In this document: in pieces, positions 46,939-51,513 of the stretch
Layout: the number at the start of each line of letters is the position of its first letter
Position numbering within the stretch: position 1 is the first letter of the stretch
Assembly: GCF_007714205.1 (NCBI RefSeq)
Contig: NZ_VMQU01000021.1
Coordinates: 1 to 51,513 of the forward strand
Direction: 5' to 3'
DNA from: Mycobacterium helveticum
GTDB lineage: Bacteria; Actinomycetota; Actinomycetes; Mycobacteriales; Mycobacteriaceae
Length of the DNA: 51,513 nt
Position numbers and translations under genes: made by a program
The notes under the pieces: model-generated
Told to the model about the DNA's origin: nothing
The model's database searches: none
Seen by the model: only the letters and a program-made list of their open reading frames with translations

Positions 46939-48885
46939 GTGTCGACCATTGACGACGTAGGCCAGGACGCCCCCGAATCCGTCGCGCGTCATGCGCTGCC
47001 CGATCCGGGCGAATCGGTGCCGAAGTTGGCGTTGCCGATCGTCGCAGTTTTCCTCGGCGCTTTGACCGCCTTCGTGTTCGCCACGGTGGGCTACGTCAAC
47101 GGCTGGGCCTCGGCCTGGCTCACGAATCCGGTCAACGCCGCGGTGACGTTCGTGATGTTCACCGTCGTGCACGATACCTCGCACCACTCGATCAGCTCCG
47201 CGCGATGGGTCAACGGGTTGTTCGGGCGGATGGCGTGGCTTTTCGTCGTCCCGATCGTCGCCTTCCCGACATTCGGCTATATCCACATCCAGCATCATCG
47301 CCACGCCAACGACGACGAGGACCCCGAAACGTTCGCATCGCACGGCTCGCCCTGGTCGCTGCCGTTGCGCTGGTCGCTGGCCGAGTATTTCTACCTGAGG
47401 TACTACCTCCCGCGTGCCCGCAGCCGGCCAGTGTTCGAGCTCGCCGAGACGCTGGTGATGCTGGCCCTGAGCCTGGCCGGTCTGACGGTCGCCGTCATCA
47501 CCGGGAACTTCTGGACGCTCGCGGTCGTCTTTCTGGTTCCGCAGCGCATCGGGGTCACCGTGCTGGCGTGGTGGTTCGACTGGCTGCCCCAGCACGGCCT
47601 GGCAGACACCCAGCGCACCGATCGCTACCGGGCAACCCGCAACCGGGTCGGCGCGGAATGGCTGTTCACCCCGGTGCTGCTGTCGCAGAACTACCACCTG
47701 GTGCATCACCTGCACCCGTCGGTGCCGTTCCACCGCTACCTGCGGACCTGGAAGCGCAACGAGGAAGCCTACCTGGAGCGCAACGCCGCCATCTCGACAG
47801 TCTTTGGCCAGCAACACAATCCCGATGAGTTTCGGGAGTGGAAGGCCCTCAACGGCAGGCTCGCCAAGCTGTTGCCGGTGCGGATGCCGGCCAGGTCGAG
47901 TTCGCCGCACGCGGTGTTGCACCGCATCCCGGTCGCGTCGGTGGACCCCCTCACCACCGACAGCACCCTGGTGACCTTCGCCGTACCGGAAAGCCTGCGG
48001 GACGCCTTCCGGTTCGAACCGGGCCAGCACGTCACGGTGCGCACCGACCCGGGTGGCGAAAACGTTCGCCGCAACTACTCGATCTGCGCGCCGGCGACCC
48101 GGGCCCAACTGCGGATCGCCGTCAAACACCTTCCCGGCGGCGAGTTTTCGACGTTTGTGGCCAATGACCTCAAGGCTGGCGACGTGCTCGAGCTGATGAC
48201 GCCGACCGGGCGCTTCGGTACCCCGCTGCACCCGCTGGCCCGAAAACACTACGTCGCTCTGGTGGCCGGCAGCGGGATCACGCCGGTGCTGTCCATCCTG
48301 GCGACGACGCTCGAGATCGAAACCGAGAGCTTGGACCGGCTCGAGTCCCGCTATGCCGACCGCCTGGAGATCCTGCACGTGCTGTCGGGCGATCCGTTGC
48401 ACACACCGGAACTGCGCGGCCGCATCGACCGGGACAAACTCAACCGGTGGCTGACGAGCAGCCTGCAGCCCGACAGCATCGACGAGTGGTTCGTCTGCGC
48501 GACCACCGCACACGAGGTTCTGACCGAGCATTGCGTCGACGCGGAGCGCATCCACCTCGAGCTGTTCTTCGGCTACGACACTTCTCCGGCGACCGAGCGC
48601 GCCTACGAGACCGCGACCCTCACCTTCACACTGTCCGGTACGCAGGCGACGGTCGACCTGGCCCCCGGCGACTCGATACTGGAAGGCGCGCTGCAACTTC
48701 GCAGCGACGCGCCATATGCCTGCATGGGCGGCGCGTGTGGCACCTGCCGCGCGAAGCTGGTCGAGGGCGAGGTCGAGATGGACCACAACTTCGCCCTCGG
48801 GCGCGCCGAATTGGACGCCGGCTACATCCTGACCTGCCAGTCACATCCGACGACGCCGTTCGTCGCCGTCGACTACGACGCCTGA
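46939..48885 (+). CDS. fdxB: FdxB: membrane desaturase/hydroxylase domain fused to a ferredoxin reductase and [2Fe-2S] ferredoxin
   Basis: This is a three-part fusion of 648 residues. The N-terminal 290 residues form a fatty-acid-desaturase-type membrane domain with His boxes HDTSHH (78-83), HIQHHRH (116-122) and HLVHHLHPSVPFH near 250. The middle is a ferredoxin-reductase module with RNYSICAP for FAD and VAGSGITPVLS for NAD(P). The end is a plant-type ferredoxin with Cys595, Cys600, Cys603 and Cys633. It looks like a self-sufficient di-iron hydroxylase or desaturase. It is close to Rv3554 but somewhat shorter (685 as I recall). The GTG start is supported by similarity. The substrate is unknown. 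Confidence 0.92.
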   Translation: MSTIDDVGQDAPESVARHALPDPGESVPKLALPIVAVFLGALTAFVFATVGYVNGWASAWLTNPVNAAVTFVMFTVVHDTSHHSISSARWVNGLFGRMAWLFVVPIVAFPTFGYIHIQHHRHANDDEDPETFASHGSPWSLPLRWSLAEYFYLRYYLPRARSRPVFELAETLVMLALSLAGLTVAVITGNFWTLAVVFLVPQRIGVTVLAWWFDWLPQHGLADTQRTDRYRATRNRVGAEWLFTPVLLSQNYHLVHHLHPSVPFHRYLRTWKRNEEAYLERNAAISTVFGQQHNPDEFREWKALNGRLAKLLPVRMPARSSSPHAVLHRIPVASVDPLTTDSTLVTFAVPESLRDAFRFEPGQHVTVRTDPGGENVRRNYSICAPATRAQLRIAVKHLPGGEFSTFVANDLKAGDVLELMTPTGRFGTPLHPLARKHYVALVAGSGITPVLSILATTLEIETESLDRLESRYADRLEILHVLSGDPLHTPELRGRIDRDKLNRWLTSSLQPDSIDEWFVCATTAHEVLTEHCVDAERIHLELFFGYDTSPATERAYETATLTFTLSGTQATVDLAPGDSILEGALQLRSDAPYACMGGACGTCRAKLVEGEVEMDHNFALGRAELDAGYILTCQSHPTTPFVAVDYDA

Positions 48886-48891
48886 GCCCCG

Positions 48892-48953
48892 CGCCGAACG
48901 TGCAACCACTGCGAGAAAACCGCGAAAAACTCGCAGCCAGTTCACGTTCGGCG
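48892..48953. repeat. Nested-palindrome element, copy 6
   Basis: The outer arms CGCCGAACGTG (48892-48902) and CACGTTCGGCG (48943-48953) are perfect. The inner arms CTGCGA (48909-48914) and TCGCAG (48931-48936) are perfect. It lies between the convergent fdxB and fadA6. Confidence 0.88.
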
Positions 48954-48967
48954 GCGTGAGGAAAAAG

Positions 48968-50137
48968 CTACAGCCGCTCGATGATCGTGACGTTGGCCGT
49001 GCCGCCGCCCTCGCACATCGTCTGCAGCCCGTAGCGGCCGCCGATGCGCTCGAGCTCGCCCAGCATGGTGGTGAACAGCTTGGCGCCGGTGGCCCCCAGC
49101 GGGTGACCGAGGGCGATCGCGCCGCCGTTGGGGTTGACCTTCTCCGGGTCCGCCTTGATCTCCTTGAGCCACGCCATGACCACCGGGGCGAAGGCCTCGT
49201 TGATCTCGACGGTGTCGATGTCGCCGATGGACAGGCCGGTCTTGCCCAGCGCATGACGGGTCGCCGGGATGGGTCCGGTCAGCATGAACACCGGGTCCGC
49301 GGCGCGCGCACTGATGTGGTGGATGCGCGCCCGCGGCGTCAGCTTGTGGTCCTTGACCGCCCGCTCGGACGCCAGCAGCACCGCGCTGGCGCCGTCGGAG
49401 ATCTGGCTGGCCATCGCCGCCGTCAGCCGGCCGCCCTCGACCAGCGTCTTCAACCCGGCCATCTTCTCCAGCGACGACTCGCGCGGGCACTCGTCGACCC
49501 GGAACGGCCCGGAATCCGTTTCAATGGTCATGATCTCGTTGTCGAAGTGCCCGCTGCGGATCGCCGCGAACGCGCGCTCGTGGCTGGTCAGCGCGTAGCG
49601 CTCCATCTCTTCGCGCGACAGGTTCCACCTCTCGGCGATCATCTCCGAGCCGCGGAACTGCGAGATCTCCTGGTCGCCGTACCGGTGCAGCCACTGCTTG
49701 GACTCGTTGGTCGGCGAGGTGAAGCCGAACTGTTCCCCGACGGTCATCGCCGACGAGATGGGGATCTGGCTCATGTTCTGCACGCCGCCGGCCACGATGA
49801 CATCAGCCGTGCCGGACATGATGGCCTGCGCGCCAAAGGAAATCGCTTGCTGGCTGGAGCCGCACTGCCGGTCCACCGTGACGCCGGGAACCTCTTCGGG
49901 ATAGCCGGCCGCCAACCACGAGAGCCGGGCGATGTTGCCGGCCTGCCCGCCGATGGCGTCGACACACCCGGCGATCACGTCGTCGACGGCGGCAGGGTCG
50001 ACGTCGACCCGGTCGAGCAGACCGCGCCACGCGTAGGCACCCAGGTCGACGGGGTGAACCCCGGCCAGTGATCCGTTGCGCTTGCCGACCGCGGTACGCA
50101 CGGCGTCGATGACATAGGCCTGGGAAAACGCAGCCAT
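48968..50137 (-). CDS. fadA6: FadA6, C/D-ring pathway thiolase
   Basis: This is a thiolase of 389 residues with all catalytic residues: Cys92 in [11 protein letters not shown], His345 in GHPLGATGAK and Cys375 in [16 protein letters not shown]. FadA6 cleaves the beta-keto-CoA formed after opening of ring C in the last stage of steroid breakdown. The ATG at 50137 is 3 nt from the kstR2 stop, so fadA6 is read with kstR2 from the KstR2 operator at 50750. Confidence 0.95.
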   Translation of the reverse strand: MAAFSQAYVIDAVRTAVGKRNGSLAGVHPVDLGAYAWRGLLDRVDVDPAAVDDVIAGCVDAIGGQAGNIARLSWLAAGYPEEVPGVTVDRQCGSSQQAISFGAQAIMSGTADVIVAGGVQNMSQIPISSAMTVGEQFGFTSPTNESKQWLHRYGDQEISQFRGSEMIAERWNLSREEMERYALTSHERAFAAIRSGHFDNEIMTIETDSGPFRVDECPRESSLEKMAGLKTLVEGGRLTAAMASQISDGASAVLLASERAVKDHKLTPRARIHHISARAADPVFMLTGPIPATRHALGKTGLSIGDIDTVEINEAFAPVVMAWLKEIKADPEKVNPNGGAIALGHPLGATGAKLFTTMLGELERIGGRYGLQTMCEGGGTANVTIIERL

Positions 50138-50140
50138 CTT

Positions 50141-50734
50141 TCAGACTCCTTCTTTCGTGATTCCGCCCAGAACGATGGCGAGGTATTGCCGGCCCACCTG
50201 TTGCGCGGTGAGCGGTCCACCGGGTTGGTACCAGCGCACCGCCACCCAGGTGGTGTCACGGATGAAGCGGTAGACCAGGTCCACGTCGAGGTCGGGCTGG
50301 AAGTAGCCCTCGTCGATGCCCTGGTTGAGCACCTCGACCCACATCTTGCGCTGCCGGCGGTTCATGTCCTCGATGTAGGAGAACCGTGGCTGCGACGACA
50401 GCCGTTTGGCCTCGTCCTGGTAGATGACGACCTGCGAGTGCCGGTGCTCGATCGCCTCGAACGACGCCAGGAACAACCCCTTGAGGCGGGCCAGGGCATT
50501 GGCCTCGGTGTCCATGATCTCGCGGTAGCGGGCAAACAGCCAGTCCAGGAAGCCGCGCAGCAACTCGTCGACCATCTCTTCCTTGGAGGAGAAATGGTGG
50601 TACAGGCTGCCGGAGAGGATGCCGGCACCGTCGGCGATGTCGCGCACGGTGGTCGCACGCATCCCGCGCTCGGCGAACATGGCCGCGGCGAGCTCGAGCA
50701 GCTCCCCGCGGCGGCTGTTCGGCTGACCGTCCAC
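50141..50734 (-). CDS. kstR2: KstR2, TetR-family repressor of C/D-ring genes
   Basis: This 197-residue TetR repressor has its HTH at about residues 8-55 (NSRRGELLELAAAMFAERGM, ATTVRDIADGAGILSGSLYHHF). The ligand domain, including the YFQPDLDVDLVYRFIRDTTW segment, is highly like M. tuberculosis KstR2, whose inducer is HIP-CoA. GTG 50734 is the start: operator, 3 nt, TAGGCT (50746-50741), 6 nt, GTG. This indicates an autoregulated leaderless mRNA. fadA6 follows 3 nt after the stop. Confidence 0.97.
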   Translation of the reverse strand: MDGQPNSRRGELLELAAAMFAERGMRATTVRDIADGAGILSGSLYHHFSSKEEMVDELLRGFLDWLFARYREIMDTEANALARLKGLFLASFEAIEHRHSQVVIYQDEAKRLSSQPRFSYIEDMNRRQRKMWVEVLNQGIDEGYFQPDLDVDLVYRFIRDTTWVAVRWYQPGGPLTAQQVGRQYLAIVLGGITKEGV

Positions 50735-50749
50735 CGGGACAGCCTATCA

Positions 50750-50763
50750 ACCAAGCGCTTGCT
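50750..50763. promoter_or_regulatory. KstR2 operator upstream of kstR2-fadA6
   Basis: ACCAAGCGCTTGCT fits ANCAAGNNCTTGNT. It is 3 nt from the -10 hexamer TAGGCT of the kstR2 promoter, the same spacing as at the SDR promoter near 40475. Confidence 0.92.
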
Positions 50764-50774
50764 CGGCTAGCGCC

Positions 50775-51513
50775 TCACGGATGCTGGCTGGAGACCGAGA
50801 TGACCTCGCCGGTGAGGTAGCTCGAGTAGTCGCTGGCCAGGAACGCGATCGTGGCCGCGATCTCCCACGGCTCGGCGGCGCGCCCGAACGCCTCACCGGC
50901 GGACAGCCGGTCGAGCAGGTCGGCCGAGGTGGTCCTGTCCAGGAACTTGTGCCGGGCGATGCTGGGCGACACCGCGTTGATCCGCACGCCGTACTCGACG
51001 GCTTCGATTGCGCTGCAACGGGTCAACGCCATCACGCCCGCCTTGGCGGCCGCATAGTGCGCCTGCGAATGCTGGGCCCGCCAGCCCAGGACGCTGGCGT
51101 TGTTGACGATCACCCCACCGTGGCCGGCCTCGCGGAAGTACCGCAGCGCCGCGCGGGTGGCACGGAACACCGACGTGCACGTCACGTCCAGGACGCGGTC
51201 CCATTCCTCGTCGGTCATGTCGACGACCGGGGTCTGCCCACCCAGCCCGGCGTTGTTGATCAGCACGTCCATGCGCCCCATCCGGGCGGTCACCGAGGCG
51301 AACAGCGCGTCGACCTGCGCGGTCGACGTCACGTCGCACAGCACCTTCTCGACCCGGCCCAGCCCCAGCGCCGACAGTTCGTCGGCGGTCTCCCCCAGCC
51401 GGCGTTCGTTGTGGTCGGAGCTGACCACGGGGGGACCCTCGGCCCACGCCCGCCCCGCGGTCGCCGAACCCGTGGCGGGGGCGGCGGCGGCGGGGGCGCT
51501 GACCACCATGCCG
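50775..51513 (-). CDS. ipdF: IpdF-like short-chain dehydrogenase (N-terminus outside window, edge sequence doubtful)
   Basis: This SDR has about 244 residues in the window. It contains NNAGLGGQTPVVDMTDEEWD, NNASVLGWRAQHSQAHYAAAKAG and INAVSPSIARHK, nearly identical to Rv3559c (IpdF), which acts on the 5-hydroxy C/D-ring intermediate. The start lies beyond the right edge; the ATG at 51509 is internal. The first 30 or so visible residues lack the TGxGIG cofactor motif expected just after VVSAPA and instead read APAAAAPATGSATAGRA. The cause is probably miscalled bases near the end of a contig. The stop is 12 bp from the KstR2 operator. Confidence 0.85.
   Translation of the reverse strand, partial: GMVVSAPAAAAPATGSATAGRAWAEGPPVVSSDHNERRLGETADELSALGLGRVEKVLCDVTSTAQVDALFASVTARMGRMDVLINNAGLGGQTPVVDMTDEEWDRVLDVTCTSVFRATRAALRYFREAGHGGVIVNNASVLGWRAQHSQAHYAAAKAGVMALTRCSAIEAVEYGVRINAVSPSIARHKFLDRTTSADLLDRLSAGEAFGRAAEPWEIAATIAFLASDYSSYLTGEVISVSSQHP

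Overview
The window is high-GC actinobacterial DNA from a Mycobacterium, most likely a slow grower that carries PE_PGRS genes. Three things support this: a PE_PGRS protein at the left edge together with a PPE and a PE-PPE protein, an F420-dependent Ddn nitroreductase, and gene order close to the M. tuberculosis cholesterol-catabolism locus (about Rv3509c to Rv3559c, compared from memory). The species cannot be fixed from the sequence alone. Both ends are cut inside genes. The right end carries substitutions that look like sequencing error, so the window may be a whole draft contig.

Layout. 0-2.5 kb: 3' part of a PE_PGRS protein with a C-terminal aspartyl-protease-like domain. 2.5-5.7 kb (minus): ilvX-like ThDP enzyme, amidohydrolase, fructosamine-kinase-like protein. 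5.7-16.5 kb: sterol side-chain genes fadD19, echA19, cyp142, an acetoacetate-decarboxylase-like gene, an F420 oxidoreductase, a DUF35 protein, ltp4, ltp3, a SnoaL-like gene and a gamma-carbonic anhydrase. 16.6-21.3 kb: kshA and its partner genes, a sulfotransferase, an SDR and an Rv3531c-like gene. 21.4-23.2 kb: a haemophore-like secreted protein and a PPE protein. 23.3-28.8 kb: hsaF-hsaG-hsaE facing kstD-hsd4B. 28.9-34.9 kb (minus): the last side-chain beta-oxidation operon ltp2-chsH1-chsH2-fadE29-fadE28-cyp125. 35.0-36.7 kb: fadA5 and ddn. 36.8-38.5 kb: a PE-PPE esterase-like gene. 38.7-44.0 kb: two SDRs, then echA20-ipdA-ipdB-ipdC for rings C/D. 44.0-46.9 kb: an inserted accessory block (VOC protein, DUF899 remnant, TetR, SatD-like protein, frameshifted membrane protein). 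46.9-51.5 kb: fdxB, fadA6, kstR2 and partial ipdF.

Function. CYP125/CYP142 oxidise the sterol side-chain terminus. FadD19 and the FadE28/29, ChsH1/H2, Ltp2, Hsd4B and FadA5 enzymes shorten the side chain. KshA and KstD open ring B. HsaE/G/F finish the ring-A fragment. EchA20, IpdAB, IpdC and FadA6 degrade the C/D-ring residue. Seven palindromes fit the KstR operator pattern TNNAACNNGTTNNA and two fit the KstR2 pattern ANCAAGNNCTTGNT.

The most notable structural signals are these. (1) At several KstR and KstR2 promoters the operator, a TANNNT -10 hexamer and the start codon have the same spacing, which predicts leaderless mRNAs repressed at the -10 box. (2) A dispersed family of nested-palindrome elements of about 60 bp occurs six times, mostly at convergent gene ends. 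(3) A SatD-family protein has a nucleotidyl-cyclase-like core fused to an HTH and is linked to a frameshifted membrane protein. (4) The Ddn orthologue differs at two residues reported to line the nitroimidazole pocket. No stretch over about 300 bases lacks a gene or gene remnant, and I saw no tRNA, rRNA, CRISPR array or transposase.
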